64,000 bases of DNA from Haloplanus ruber (GCF_024494725.1 NZ_JANHDK010000001.1:744001-808000), one strand, 5' to 3'; shown: positions 1 to 11,000, numbered from the stretch's first letter. Made by a program: numbers and translations. Notes: generated by a model not told the origin, from the letters alone.

Positions 1-2202
1 GGTTTCCATCGACGGGATGTGTTCGGCCTTCGGCACCGTGTAGTCCTGCATCGACCCCGTCACAAGTTGGCCGTTGTCGTCGTACTCGGCGCCCTCGTAG
101 AGCGCCTGGCCGATGCCTTGGGCGACGCCACCGTGGATCTGTCCCTCGACGATTTTGGGGTTGATCTGGTTGCCCACGTCGTCGACGGCAACGTAGCGCT
201 CGATGTCGATTTCGCCGGTGTCGGGGTCGACCTCAACGACGGCGGCGTGGAGGCCGAACGGGAACACGAAGTTATCGGGGTCGTAGAACGAGGTCGCTTC
301 CAGTCCAGGCTCCATGTCGTCGGGCATGTCGTGAGCGAGATACGCCTGCGTGGCAATCTCGGCGATGTGCATGGAGCGGTCGGGTGCGCCGGCGACGTGG
401 AAGTCGCCGTTCTCGAACTCGATGTCCTCGGGGGCGGCTTCGAGCTGGTGGGCCGCGATTCGCTTTGCCTTCTCGACGAGTTTCTGGGAACTCTTCACGA
501 GCGCACTGCCGCCGACGGCGGCGCTCCGACTGCCGTAGGTTCCCATCCCCTGTGGAATCTCGTCGGTGTCGCCCTCGACGACCTCCACGTCCTCGTAGTC
601 GACGCCGAGTTCGTTGGCGACGATTTGGGCGTACGTGGTGTCGTGTCCCTGGCCGTGGCCGGAGGTCCCGCAGTACGCGGTCACCTTCCCCGAGGGGTGG
701 AATCGGACGAGCCCGCTCTCCCAGAGACCGGCCTGAGCGCCGAGTTCACCGGCGAGTTCCGAGGGAGCCAGCCCGCAGGCTTCGATGTACGCCGAGAGAC
801 CGACGCCGACGTACTTCCCCTCCGCACGCGCCGCTTCCTGCCGCTCGCGGAGTTCGTCGTAATCGAGGAGGTCGAGCGCTCGGTCGAGTGTCTTCTCGTA
901 GTCACCGCTGTCGTACTCGACGGCCACCTGCGTCTGGTAGGGGAACTCCTCGACGAAGTTGCGTCGCCGGAACTCCGCGGGATCCATTCCCACCTCCTTT
1001 GCGGCGCGGTGGATCATCCGCTCGACGACGAAGGACGCCTCGGGACGGCCGGCGCCGCGGTAGGCGTCGACCGGCGGCACGTTCGTGAACGCCCCGGTGA
1101 CCGAACAGTAGATGGCCGGAATGTCGTACTGCCCGGACAGGAGCGTGCCGTACAGGTACGTCGGCACCGCGGGCGCGAACGTCGAGAGGTACGCGCCGAG
1201 GTTGGCGGCGGTGTCGACACGGAACCCGAGGATGTCGCCGTCGTCGGAGAGCGCCATCTCGGCGTGGGTGTCGTGGCCTCGCCCCTGGGCGTCGGTGAGG
1301 TACGTCTCGGTGCGGGTGGCCGTCCACTTCACCGGGCGCTCGTGGCGCTTTGCCGCCAGCGCGACCAGCGCCTCGTCGGCGTAGTGGTGGATCTTGCTCC
1401 CGAAGCCACCGCCGACGTCCGGCGCACGGACCTGGAGTTTGTGTTCGGGGTGGTCGATGACACCGGACATGAGCAGGCGGTGCAGGTGCGGGTTCTGGGA
1501 GGTCATGTGGACCGCCAGCTCATCGTTCGAGGGGTTGTACTCCGCCACCGCCGCCCGGGGTTCCATCGCGTTCGGGATCAGGAGTTGGTTCTCCAAGTCG
1601 AGGTCGACGACGTGGTCGGCGTCGTCGAAGGCGGCGTCGGTCTTCTCGGCGTCGCCGATATCCCAGTCGAAGGCGACGTTGCCGCTGGCGTCGTCGTGGA
1701 CGGCCGGCGCGTCGTCGGCGAGCGCCTCGCTCGGCTCCGTCACCGCGCCGAGGCGGTCGTAGTCCACGTCGATCCGGTCGGTCGCGTCGTGGGCGATGTA
1801 GCGCTCCTCGGCGACCACCACCGCGAGGGCGTCGCCCTGATAGCGGACGCGGTCCTCGGCGAGAATCGGGTGATCGACCTGTTCGAGTGAGTCGAGCAAC
1901 CAGCCGGTCGGCAGGTTGCCCGGCGCCTCGATGTCCGCGGCCGTGAACACCTCGATCACGCCGTCCATCGCCTCCGCCTCGCTCGTGTCGATATTCTCGA
2001 TGCGGGCGTGGGCGTGCCGGCTTCGCTTGATGGTCATGTGGACCATCCCAGGCAGTTCGATGTCGTCGGTGTACTCGGCGTCGCCGGTCAGAAGCGCCGG
2101 GTCCTCGCGGCGTTCGATGGCAGAGCCGAGGATGTCCGCGGCGTCGACGTCGTCGGGGTCGACCGACTGGACGCCCGATCCGGACTCGGATTCGGCACCC
2201 AT
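1..2202 (-). CDS. Molybdenum hydroxylase large subunit, CoxL-like (form II), partial
   Basis: Large molybdopterin-cytosine-dinucleotide subunit of a CO dehydrogenase/xanthine dehydrogenase family enzyme. It reads from ATG 2202 off the left edge: 734 codons are present against about 780-800 in the family, so only the C-terminus is missing. The N-terminus contains ERREDPALLTGDAEY, the usual start of the aldehyde-oxidase domain. The active-site loop at residues 380-386 (bases 1045-1065) is AYRGAGR, the form II signature, not AYRCSFR of true form I CO dehydrogenase. The substrate is therefore unknown. It starts 2 bases after the coxS stop and is surely cotranscribed with coxS and coxG. The FAD subunit (CoxM) is not seen and may lie further left. 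Confidence 0.9.
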   Translation of the reverse strand, partial: MGAESESGSGVQSVDPDDVDAADILGSAIERREDPALLTGDAEYTDDIELPGMVHMTIKRSRHAHARIENIDTSEAEAMDGVIEVFTAADIEAPGNLPTGWLLDSLEQVDHPILAEDRVRYQGDALAVVVAEERYIAHDATDRIDVDYDRLGAVTEPSEALADDAPAVHDDASGNVAFDWDIGDAEKTDAAFDDADHVVDLDLENQLLIPNAMEPRAAVAEYNPSNDELAVHMTSQNPHLHRLLMSGVIDHPEHKLQVRAPDVGGGFGSKIHHYADEALVALAAKRHERPVKWTATRTETYLTDAQGRGHDTHAEMALSDDGDILGFRVDTAANLGAYLSTFAPAVPTYLYGTLLSGQYDIPAIYCSVTGAFTNVPPVDAYRGAGRPEASFVVERMIHRAAKEVGMDPAEFRRRNFVEEFPYQTQVAVEYDSGDYEKTLDRALDLLDYDELRERQEAARAEGKYVGVGLSAYIEACGLAPSELAGELGAQAGLWESGLVRFHPSGKVTAYCGTSGHGQGHDTTYAQIVANELGVDYEDVEVVEGDTDEIPQGMGTYGSRSAAVGGSALVKSSQKLVEKAKRIAAHQLEAAPEDIEFENGDFHVAGAPDRSMHIAEIATQAYLAHDMPDDMEPGLEATSFYDPDNFVFPFGLHAAVVEVDPDTGEIDIERYVAVDDVGNQINPKIVEGQIHGGVAQGIGQALYEGAEYDDNGQLVTGSMQDYTVPKAEHIPSMET

Positions 2203-2204
2203 CG

Positions 2205-2705
2205 TCAGTCACCTCCCCCGTCGGCGACCGCCGGTTCCTGTTGCATCTTCTCGGCCGCGTTCTCCACCGCGCGGACGATGTTCTGATAGCCGGTACACCG
2301 ACAGAGGTTGCCTTCGAGTGCCTCCCGGATCTCTTCCTCGCTCGGGTCCGGATTTCGATCCAGCAGTTCGGTCGCGGTCATCATCATGCCGGGCGTACAG
2401 TAACCACACTGCAGGCCGTGTTCCTCCTGGAACCCCTGCTGGATGGGGTGGAACTCGCCGTCAGTGGCGAGTCCCTCGACGGTGGTTACGTCGCAGCCGT
2501 CGGCCTGAACCGCGAGAACGGTGCAGGACTTGACAGCTTCGCCGTCGAGGTGGACCGTACACGCCCCACACATGCTGCTCTCACAGCCGACGTTCGGGCC
2601 GGTGTAGTCGAGTTCGTCCCGGAGGACGCTGATCAGTAGGGCGCGTGGCTCGACGCTCAGTTCGTGTTCGGTGCCGTTTACCGTGAGTGAAATGTCACGT
2701 GTCAT
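2205..2705 (-). CDS. Molybdenum hydroxylase iron-sulfur subunit, CoxS-like
   Basis: Small subunit (166 aa) that carries electrons between the molybdenum centre and FAD. Eight cysteines for two [2Fe-2S] clusters are visible: C41, C46, C49 and C61 in the plant-ferredoxin domain (CESSMCGAC...C), and C100, C103, C135 and C137 in the C-terminal helical domain (CGYC...CRC). Length and order match CoxS/XdhC-type subunits. It starts 2 bases after the coxG stop and ends 2 bases before the coxL start, giving a compact G-S-L operon. Family assignment is secure; the substrate of the complex is not. Confidence 0.95.
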
Positions 2706-2707
2706 CG

Positions 2708-3307
2708 TCAGATGTAGCTGCTGATACGGTCACGGAGACCGGACGATTCGTCGCCAACGTCGCTGAGTTCCTTCTGTACCTGTTTGAAGAACCGACCGAC
2801 GACGCGGTTAGCGACCGGGTTGATGACGCGTTGGCCCATCTGGGCGACTCGGCCGAACACGTCCGCCTCGGTCCACCACTCCACGTCGACGCCGTCGTCC
2901 GTCTCGACGAGCGTCATGCCCGAATCCATCTCGAACGAGGAGTCGCTCGCACTCCCCTGCCCGGAGGCGTCCATCTCGGGGAACTCCCGTCGGTCGATGG
3001 TCACGACCGTCTCGAATCGGGGTTTGACGCTCCCGACGCCGACCTGCACGAGGGCGGCGTAGTGACCCCCTTGGGCCAAGCCCCGTTCGGCTACCTCCTC
3101 CGGATCCGCCTCGGGAAGTGTCGCCGGATCCTCCTCCTCGGCCGCCGCTTCCTCAAGTGCGTCGAAGTCGACGTCGTCGGGGTTGTCCACCTCGACGAGG
3201 AACTGACACCCCGGCAACGCGTTCTTGATCATCACCGGGTCCGAAAGGGCGAGCCACACCTCCTCGGTCGTCACATCCGCCAGTCCGAACGTTCCGTCGA
3301 ACTCCAT
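2708..3307 (-). CDS. CoxG-like SRPBCC domain protein
   Basis: 199-residue protein starting MEFDGTFGL, with LSDPVMIKNALPGC near residue 22, the hallmark of CoxG (polyketide-cyclase/START-fold) proteins that accompany molybdenum hydroxylases. A charged insert (AEEEDPATLPEADPEE) around residues 55-70 is a typical haloarchaeal acidic loop. The C-terminal stretch NRVVGRFFKQVQKEL is amphipathic. CoxG proteins are implicated in membrane association or maturation of CO dehydrogenase, or in quinone handling; here the role is inferred from family and from being first gene of the operon. A TATA-like ACTTAAC lies about 35 bases upstream. Confidence 0.85.
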   Translation of the reverse strand: MEFDGTFGLADVTTEEVWLALSDPVMIKNALPGCQFLVEVDNPDDVDFDALEEAAAEEEDPATLPEADPEEVAERGLAQGGHYAALVQVGVGSVKPRFETVVTIDRREFPEMDASGQGSASDSSFEMDSGMTLVETDDGVDVEWWTEADVFGRVAQMGQRVINPVANRVVGRFFKQVQKELSDVGDESSGLRDRISSYI

Positions 3308-3650
3308 CTACCGGGTCACCCCGTCAGACGTGCCGATGTTAAGTGATTGTGCTATCATTAGTGAACTACTGTGGCAGTAACCATTACAACGAACATAATA
3401 AAGATTTTGCGTGCAATAGAAACTGAAAGCAATTACTCTGCGCTAGCGCTTCAGGCTAGGACGCTGAATATACCACACTTTGGCTGCCACTCTCAGATTG
3501 AGAAACTATATTCGGTTTCGTCTGTGACCATATTCGACCGGAACGCGCACGGGGCCGAGTCGCTGGGGACGACATCGAATGACCGCTACTCGACGCCGTC
3601 CGTGGCCGGAATCTGTCTCCGGACCGTTTAGGAGAGAAGGTAGACTGGAA
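3308..3650. other. Intergenic region, AT-rich upstream of coxG
   Basis: 343 bases with no convincing gene. The first 200 bases are AT-rich (for example 3383-3405). The coxG promoter is expected here; the best TATA-like match on the minus strand is ACTTAAC at 3338-3344. I see no RNA gene. Confidence 0.5.
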
Positions 3651-4019
3651 TCAGTCGCCAACGACGGAGCTGTCAGCAGGCACGTCGTCGGTGCTGACGG
3701 TCACGCCGATGCCGTCGGCGTCGAGTCCCACGGTCACGGCGTCGAGGGTGGTTTCGAAGACGGTACGGTGGTGCCCGTCGGCGTCGTACGATAGCCGCGA
3801 ATCCACCAGCCCGGCGTCTTCGAGGCGGTCTAGGCGACGGTAAATCGTCGCACGAGACGCCTCACACGCCTCGACCAGGCCTCGGGCCGCCCGCGGTTCG
3901 GCGTGGAGTGCTTCGAGGATGGCCCGACTGTAGTCGTCCTCCAAGAGGGCCAACACCTCGTCGGTTCGATCCGTGTCCCGTTGCTCGTCTGGGGTAGAAG
4001 ACGGCGTATACGACGTCAT
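3651..4019 (-). CDS. Winged-helix (ArsR/HTH-type) transcriptional regulator
   Basis: 122-residue protein from ATG 4019 (MTSYTPSS); an in-frame start 12 codons upstream would add an unlikely GGRSESVQVKS extension. Residues about 25-85 form a winged helix: LALLEDDYSRAILEAL, then ARGLVEACEASRATIYRRLDRLEDAGLV as the recognition region, then the wing DADGHHRTVFETT. Such small regulators are very common in haloarchaea and usually act on a nearby gene. It lies between the cox operon and a Bat-type activator on the same strand, 90 bases after the latter. The target is unknown. Confidence 0.85.
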   Translation of the reverse strand: MTSYTPSSTPDEQRDTDRTDEVLALLEDDYSRAILEALHAEPRAARGLVEACEASRATIYRRLDRLEDAGLVDSRLSYDADGHHRTVFETTLDAVTVGLDADGIGVTVSTDDVPADSSVVGD

Positions 4020-4109
4020 CGATTTCACCTGAACACTCTCGCTCCGACCACCCAATCCTGCTGTCTACGAGCGTCGCCCCTGTCTGCGTCTGGGGCTATA
4101 TGTATTGTG

Positions 4110-7100
4110 TTAGCCGCCGTCGGCGTCGTCGAACAGCAGGGAGAACGTCTTCCGCTCGGCGAGACGGAGGTGTTTGTTGAGCGTCGGCTGTGTGATGTCG
4201 AGGCGTTCCGCGACCGCACAGCCGTCGCTCTCGCGGGGCCACTCGAAGTACCCTGCCGCGAGCGCCGTGGTCAGGGCCTCCTGCTGGCGGTCGGTGAGCC
4301 GCTCGGTCACCCGGTCGCGGAGTTCCCCCGCCGTCCGGTCCTGGCGGCTGTGTTGTCGTTTCGCGACCAGTTCGACCGCGGGGGCGAGTTCGCGGAGACG
4401 GTCGGCGAACGAACGCACGTCGGCCTGGGCCGACACCTCGACGACGATGGTCGTCTCGGCAGGGGTCGCCACCGCCCGCCGGAGGACGGCGCCGTACTCC
4501 GCGAGCGGCGACCCGAACCAGGAATCCGTCCGGGCCTCGACGAGCGTGGAGTCGGCGTCGTCGGTCACGACCGATGTCGATCCGGGAAGGGTGCGGTCGG
4601 CCACCGACTCGGCGGTGTCGGCGTCGGTTTCGAGGGTGAAAAAGACGCTCACGCCGCCGTCCCGCGCGACGGTGCGCTCGTGTTGTACCCGGCAGTCGGC
4701 CATGCGCGCGGCCCGCGAGAACGGCACCGAGACGGCGTCGTCTCCCCGGAAGACGAGTTCGACCGTCTCGTCGGACTCCAAGGCGCGTCGGCGTTGGATG
4801 GCGACCAGGGCGTAGCCGACCGACGTGCCGAGTTGGTCGAGGACGTCCCGCACCCGGTCGCCGAAGGCATTCGGCGAGGAGGCACCAACCACGAGGACGC
4901 CGTGCGTGATGCCATCGTAGATTAGGGGGACGGCACAGACCGACTGGACACCGTCGGCGAGCGCCGCCCGGCGCCAGTCGGCGCTCGGCCCGTCGCCGAC
5001 CACCGACTCGGCGACCTGTACGTCGTCGGACCGCCAGGCTCGGACGGCAGGGTGCGGGTCGGGACCAGCGGCCGCCGTCGAGAGGGCCGTCCCCGCGGGA
5101 GCGACGGCTTCCGGCGACACGCCGGCGGCGACGCGTGGGGTGAGTCGGTCGGCACCGACCTCGACGCCGCCGATCCAGGCGCGTTCGTACGGCCCGGCGT
5201 CGGCCAGGCGGTTACACACCGCTCGTTCGACCTCCGAGGCGCCCGAGGCGTCGGTGATCGCCGCTTCGACCCGCTGGGTGAGGGTCGCGATGCGGTCCAG
5301 ACGCTCGGCGCGTTCCGTCTGGGTGCGGAGGCGTTCCTCCTGTGCGGCGAGGCGTCGCTTGCCTCGCAGGTGATTGAGCGCGGCGTCGAGTGTCGCCGCC
5401 AGGACGTGAGCGGCCTGGATCGTGTCCGGATCGAGCGAGTGGTCGGGGGTTCCAACCAGGAGGGCGCCGTGGTTGCCGAGCGCGAGCGCCCGCCAGTCGG
5501 CGAGACCAGTAATCTTCCCGTCGTCGGCCGGTGTGGCGACCGTCCCGGTCGCGAACGCGTCCCAGAGCGGTCCGCCGTCGGCACCGACGGTCCGCCCGTG
5601 GAGACCCTCGGGGACGCGACCGGCACACACCTCGGGCCGGAGGACGCCGTCGCTGTCGTCGTAGAGGAAGGCACAGACCACGGAGAGATCGAGCGTTTCG
5701 GTCGCCGCCTCGACGGCCATCCGTGCGGCCTCGGCCGGGTGGTCCGCGGTCGCGATGTCCTCGGTCGCGGTGTTGAACGACGCCATCCGGCGCTCGCGGG
5801 CCTTTCGCTCTGTCACGTCGCGGCTGACGATCACGATCCGTGTCGGCCCGTTCGTCCAGGCGATTGGGTAGAAGTCGGAGTGGACCCACCGGATCTCGCC
5901 GTCCGGGCGCTCGATCCGGTACTCGTGGGCGTAGCGATCCGCGGCCGACCCGCCGGCGACGTCCCGCTGAATCCCCTCGATGGAGGCGCGGTACTCCGTC
6001 TCGTCGTCCTCGTGGAGCGTGCCGAAGAAGCCGTCCGGATACCGCTCGTGGAGCGTCGAGAGCGGCTGTCCCCAGATCTCCTCGTAGCCGGAACTCAGGA
6101 AGTCGGGGTTGGGCGAGGCGTGATCGAGTTCGTCCACCCGGCCCAGAAAGACCGCCTCGTCGATGCGGTCGAGGATCGCCCGCAGTCGGCGCTCCGAGCG
6201 CCGGCGCTCGGTCACGTCACGCGAGATGGTGAGCAGTCGGTCCTCGCCGTTGATCGTCGTCGGTGTCGCGGTGACGTCGAGCCATCGGATCTCGCCGTTG
6301 GCCGTCTCCAGTGCCCACTCCAGTTCTTGGGGCTCGCCGGTGTCCGCAGTCTCCTGGATCAGTTCGACCGCCCGGTCGGCGGTGTACCCCTCGCCGTCCG
6401 CGGTAACGGTCTCTAGCCCGCTTCCGAGGATCGTCTCGCGGTCGTAGCCGGTCAGGTCACACATCGCGTCGTTGGTCGCGACGATGGAGGCCGACTCGGG
6501 ATCGTAGACGTTGATGACGTCGGTGACGCCGTTGAAGATCTGCTCGTACTCGCGGCGGCGACGCCTCCGCTCGGTCACGTCGCGGCCGATGGCCAGATAG
6601 CGCGTCTCGCCGCCGATTCGGGCGGTCGTCCCGCTGATCTCCAACCACCGGCGCTCGCCGTCGCGCGTCTCGACTTGCCACTCGACTTGCTTCGACTCGC
6701 CGGACTCGACGACCGACTCGATGATCTCCTTGCCGCGCTCCTCGGTGAACCCCTCGTGTTCGACGCTGATTGCCGCCGCCCCCACGTCGAGCAACTCGGA
6801 TTTCTCGTAGCCGAGGAGCGTACACAGGCTCTCGTTGGCGTCGATCATTTCGCCGGATTCGGGGTCGTGAACCGAGACGGTGTCGTTGACGCCGTCGAAG
6901 ATCTGTTCGTACTCGCGCTCGCGGCGCCGGCGCTCGGTCACGTCTCTGAAGTTGACCATCGTCGCCGGCTCCCCGCCGTGCCGGATGCGCGAAACGACTA
7001 GGTCGAGTGTCCGGACGTCGCCGCCGGCCGTCTCGACGCGAACGTCGTACCGATCCGGCGGCGACTCGCCGGCGACGCGGCGCTGGTAGCGGTCCCGGAC

Positions 7101-7655
7101 CAATGCCTGGCTCTCCGGCGTGAACACCTCGTGGAACGGCCCATCGAGAAGCGTCTCGCGGTCGTAGCCGGTGATATCCACGAACCGCTCGTTGACGAAG
7201 GTGAACTCTCCGTCCTGTACGACGGCGACGCCGTCCGAACTCTGCTCGACCAGCGTCGAGTACTTCTCCCGTTCCTCGGCCACGGCCCGTTCGTGTTCGC
7301 AGTCCACGATTGCGGTGAGACGACTCACCAACAGGTCGGGGTCGTCCACGACGAGACGGCGAGGGAGGACGGCGGCTGCCCCGGCCGACAGGGCCGCCGT
7401 CGTCCGCTCGTAGCTGTCGTCGACCAGTACCGCGACGGGACCCGTGGCGGCGTCGGTGACAGCCGCACCGTCGACGCCGGGGGCGTCGTCGTCGACGAGG
7501 AGGCAGTCGGCGTCTGCCTCGGGTGCGGTGGCGGGTGGAACGGTCTCGACGTGTACCGGAGACGTGTCGGCATCGACCCCCGACCGGAACGCGGCCACCG
7601 TTCCGTCGGTGCCGACGACGGCGACGGTAATCGGTCCGGAACGGAGCGATGACAT
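4110..7655 (-). CDS. Multi-PAS/GAF sensor with bacterio-opsin activator and HTH_10 domains
   Basis: 1181-residue one-component sensor-activator of the Bat type. In order: a degenerate receiver-like region (about 1-120), four PAS repeats (about 130-640), each followed by the DVTERR linker, two GAF domains (about 645-965), the Bat-specific region (about 970-1115) and a C-terminal HTH_10 DNA-binding domain (LTDRQQEAL...DITQPTLNKHLRLAE). There is no kinase domain, so it should bind ligand(s), light or redox signals and act on DNA directly. The receiver-like region lacks a clear phospho-acceptor pocket. It is on the same strand as the downstream winged-helix gene. Its regulon cannot be told from the sequence. 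Confidence 0.9.
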   Translation of the reverse strand: MSSLRSGPITVAVVGTDGTVAAFRSGVDADTSPVHVETVPPATAPEADADCLLVDDDAPGVDGAAVTDAATGPVAVLVDDSYERTTAALSAGAAAVLPRRLVVDDPDLLVSRLTAIVDCEHERAVAEEREKYSTLVEQSSDGVAVVQDGEFTFVNERFVDITGYDRETLLDGPFHEVFTPESQALVRDRYQRRVAGESPPDRYDVRVETAGGDVRTLDLVVSRIRHGGEPATMVNFRDVTERRRREREYEQIFDGVNDTVSVHDPESGEMIDANESLCTLLGYEKSELLDVGAAAISVEHEGFTEERGKEIIESVVESGESKQVEWQVETRDGERRWLEISGTTARIGGETRYLAIGRDVTERRRRRREYEQIFNGVTDVINVYDPESASIVATNDAMCDLTGYDRETILGSGLETVTADGEGYTADRAVELIQETADTGEPQELEWALETANGEIRWLDVTATPTTINGEDRLLTISRDVTERRRSERRLRAILDRIDEAVFLGRVDELDHASPNPDFLSSGYEEIWGQPLSTLHERYPDGFFGTLHEDDETEYRASIEGIQRDVAGGSAADRYAHEYRIERPDGEIRWVHSDFYPIAWTNGPTRIVIVSRDVTERKARERRMASFNTATEDIATADHPAEAARMAVEAATETLDLSVVCAFLYDDSDGVLRPEVCAGRVPEGLHGRTVGADGGPLWDAFATGTVATPADDGKITGLADWRALALGNHGALLVGTPDHSLDPDTIQAAHVLAATLDAALNHLRGKRRLAAQEERLRTQTERAERLDRIATLTQRVEAAITDASGASEVERAVCNRLADAGPYERAWIGGVEVGADRLTPRVAAGVSPEAVAPAGTALSTAAAGPDPHPAVRAWRSDDVQVAESVVGDGPSADWRRAALADGVQSVCAVPLIYDGITHGVLVVGASSPNAFGDRVRDVLDQLGTSVGYALVAIQRRRALESDETVELVFRGDDAVSVPFSRAARMADCRVQHERTVARDGGVSVFFTLETDADTAESVADRTLPGSTSVVTDDADSTLVEARTDSWFGSPLAEYGAVLRRAVATPAETTIVVEVSAQADVRSFADRLRELAPAVELVAKRQHSRQDRTAGELRDRVTERLTDRQQEALTTALAAGYFEWPRESDGCAVAERLDITQPTLNKHLRLAERKTFSLLFDDADGG

Positions 7656-8007
7656 GACTCATCGGCCGTTCCGAATACTCAAAAACGTTCGGCGGCGACC
7701 GGTCGCGTAACCACGCTGGGCGGCCGCATCGAGAGCGTTCGAGGCCACATGCAGGCCGTGCCCCGGCGTGCCCGGAGATTCCTGCGGATGAACGCAACGT
7801 AGGTGCGGCGGGGTCGTCTGGATCAGTCACGTACGATTTGCCACGATGCTCACCCCGGCGAATACCTGGGCGCTTCGACACGACCGCGTTGATCTCACGA
7901 AACGCAGTCAGAGGCACCGATACTCCGTAGAAACACAGTCACAACGGCACACAGGACCGGGCGTCTACGAGCGTGATACGGAAGATGGTGGATATCTCGA
8001 CAGTGGT
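7656..8007. other. Intergenic region between two sensor genes
   Basis: 352 bases between the 3' end of the 8.0-11.9 kb kinase and the start of the Bat-type gene. Apart from the TATA-like box at 7675-7685 I see no gene, RNA or strong repeat. Confidence 0.5.
7675..7685 (-). promoter_or_regulatory. TATA-like promoter of the Bat-type gene
   Basis: On the minus strand TTTTTGAGTAT lies about 20-30 bases before ATG 7655, the spacing expected for a leaderless haloarchaeal transcript. Assigned by position and composition only. Confidence 0.4.
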
Positions 8008-11000
8008 TCACTGATCTGTTCTCGTCGGGAGTCGAAGCACCGCGACCGTTCCCGTCGGATCATTGTCCGTAATAGAGATGTGACCTCCAATGCGGGTTAC
8101 GAGCCAATTGACCGTCCAGAGACCGAGGCCACTCCCGTGGAGAAGCGGACTTTCCTCCCCTTCGGTCAGGGTCTTGCGTTCCATCTCCGGAATCCCCGGG
8201 CCATTGTCCGAAATCCTGATTTCGACCTGTTCACTCGAAACGCGGGACGTTTCAATGGTGACTGTCGGATCGGAGAGTTCACTGTGACGAATTGCGTTAT
8301 CGATAAGCTCTCGCACAGCAAGCCGTAGAAATTCGGCGTTACCCTGGATGGCAACGTCGGTCAGCTCGGTCGTAATCGTGGCAGCAGGGTGCTGCTCGCG
8401 GTATGTGGACACGACCTCGCTGACGACCGGTTGGACCGCGACGAATCCCGTCGTGTCAGCTTCCTCAACTGCGCGTTCGAACGCTCTGGCCTTCTCACCC
8501 AGCGTGATCAAGTCGCTCGCATTCTCTTTGATCTTCTGTGTGAACTGCACCGTTTCATCGACCGACGTGTCACGTTCCGCTGGCGCTGTGTTCAGTACCG
8601 CTTCTAGCCTATCGGCAAAGCCAGAGACCACAGAGAGCTTGTTCCGAAGGTTATGTCGGAGGATTCGGTTCAGTACCATCAAGCGCTGTTCACGCTCCTT
8701 GCGGTCGGTGATATCACCGATAACCCCACGCAGCTTCTTTGTCCCATCGTCATCGACCTGCTCGCCTTCGATTCGGATCCATCGCGTTCGCCCCTGTGCC
8801 GTGACAATCCGAATTTCGAGATTGAACGGATTCCCCGTCTCCCGACAGGTTGTGAGTGCCTGCGTAACTGCATCTCTGTCCTCTGGGTGGACAAACTCCA
8901 GTGCTTTCTCCGCCGTCGGCGTGAAGGACTCCCCTACCTCGCAGAGTTGCCGTGTGCCCTGTGTCCAGTAGCACGTCTCTGTCTCCGGAATGAACTCCCA
9001 GCCCCCGACATTGGCCAGTTCTTCGGTACGGCGGACGTGATCTCGCTCCCGTCGGAGTTCCTCTTCCTGCTCTTTGAGTTCGGTGATATCCCGGCCTTCC
9101 GGAATCAGCAACGTCACCGCCCCGTTGTCGTCACGAACGGGTCGGATCGAGAAGTCGATAATCGCCTCTCGTTCGGAACCCTGGACCGGGATCTCGTCGC
9201 GGACGAACTCGCCCTCTGCCGCACGCTCGACCGCTGACTGTACCTGTCTTTGGAGGTCTTCGGAATGAGTGAACCAGAAGGCGTTCCACACTTTGCTCCC
9301 GACGACGTCCGCGCGGTCGAGATCGCCGAACTCGCGTGCTGCCTCGTTGACTTCGATCAGTGTTCCGTCTGGCTGCATGAGGCCGGTGAATTGGTACGTA
9401 TTGTCGAACACTGCTTCGAAGCGACGCTGCCGCTTTTTACGGTCGGAGATGTCACGCCCGATCCCGACAAGCCCACGTACTTCGTCGGTATCGTCGGTGA
9501 GCTTTGCGCCGGTGAGTTCGTACGGAATACGGGTGCCGTCTTTCGTCTCGAACTGTGCTTCGACGGTCACGGTGGTATCGTGTTCGAACACCTCGGCGAT
9601 GGCTGTAATGACCTCCGCCTGATCGTCGGCGGCGATGAACTCCGTGGGATGCATCGACGCGATTTCCTCGTCCGTGTATCCCGTGACCTCCCTCAACTGA
9701 CCGTTCCAGCGGAGAAACTCCCCCTGTTCGTCAAACGCATAGAACACGTCCGGCAACGCAGCGAATATGCTCTCGGTGAACGCACGCTCTTCGCGGAGTT
9801 CCTGCTGGCGCTGTTTTTGTTCGCTGATATCCCTGATGACCGCCGAGAACCGCCGGTCACCGTCGACCGTGGCTTCACCGAACGAGATGCCAAGCGGAAC
9901 CTCGTGTCCCTCCTTGTGGACACCAGGCAACTCGATCCAACTCCAGTCGAGCTGTTTGTCTCCTTCGCGAAGATATCGCGCAAGGGCACTCTCGTGGGTC
10001 TGATGGAACCGTTCGGGCATAATGCCCAGCAGCGAGCCTCCTTCCAGCTCGGCTGGTTCGTAGCCGAGTACATCCGAGATACCGCTGCTTGCGTACCTGA
10101 CGGTACTAGTATCGTCGATAGTGACGACACCGTACGAGGTGTTCTCTGTCAGTGCCCGGAACCGAGCCTGAGTGCGTTCGAGTTCCCTGGTCCGTTCGAT
10201 CCTATCGAGCGCAATCCGTGTGTGTTCCGAGAGCGTCCGGGCAACGTCGAGCACGACAGCGTCGTGGTCAGTGAGGCTGCTCTGGCCAGCCGCCAGCAAG
10301 CCGTGGTCTCCCAGTGGGAGCAAGACACCGGTCTCCAACCGGTCATAGCCCGTGTCCGTCGGATTGTAGTGGACGACTGCACCATCGCGAAACGCGTCGA
10401 ACTCGTACTGGTCCGGGGATAGCGGCTCGAAATACCCACCGTCCCGAACCGGATCCGTCGCTGCGACCGGCTCTAGCCGCTCTTCGTCAGATTCGTAGAA
10501 CCAGCAGATCGAGAGCGGCAATTCGAGTGCATCTCTGGCCGCGTGTACAGCTATCTCCGCAATCTGTTCGGGGGTTTCCGCCGTTTGCATCCTGCTCGTG
10601 GCCCGCTGGAGTGCTCTGATGGACTCTTCGCGGCGCTTGCGGGCCGTGATGTCACGGAACGTAGCCAGCATCGCTGGCTCGCCGTTGTGTTCGATTCGGG
10701 ACCTGGCGAGTTCGAGTGTCCGAACCGTTCCGTTCGGGGTTTCGATCTCGACGTCGTACCGGTTCGGTGACCCTTCGTCGTCGATGATGGGTCGATGCTG
10801 GTCTGTGACGACATCTCGATATTCAGGGGCGAAATATTGCTCAATGGAGCTTCCATATACGCTTTTTCGGGGTCGACCGATAAGTTCGAGAAACCGATCG
10901 TTAGCAAAGACACACCGGCCATCTTGGACGACGGCGACGCCGTCGCTGCTTTGTTTCACGAGCGTTTCGTATCGCTCGCGTTCCTCAGTGCGGATCTGTT

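Noticed and set aside
19-1890. Long plus-strand open frame (623 codons) over coxL
   Set aside because: It is the antisense shadow of the coxL coding frame; composition is implausible and all family similarity is on the minus strand.
5052-6416. Long plus-strand frame over the Bat-type gene
   Set aside because: Arg/Gly/Val-rich shadow of a PAS/GAF-coding strand; no start context or family.
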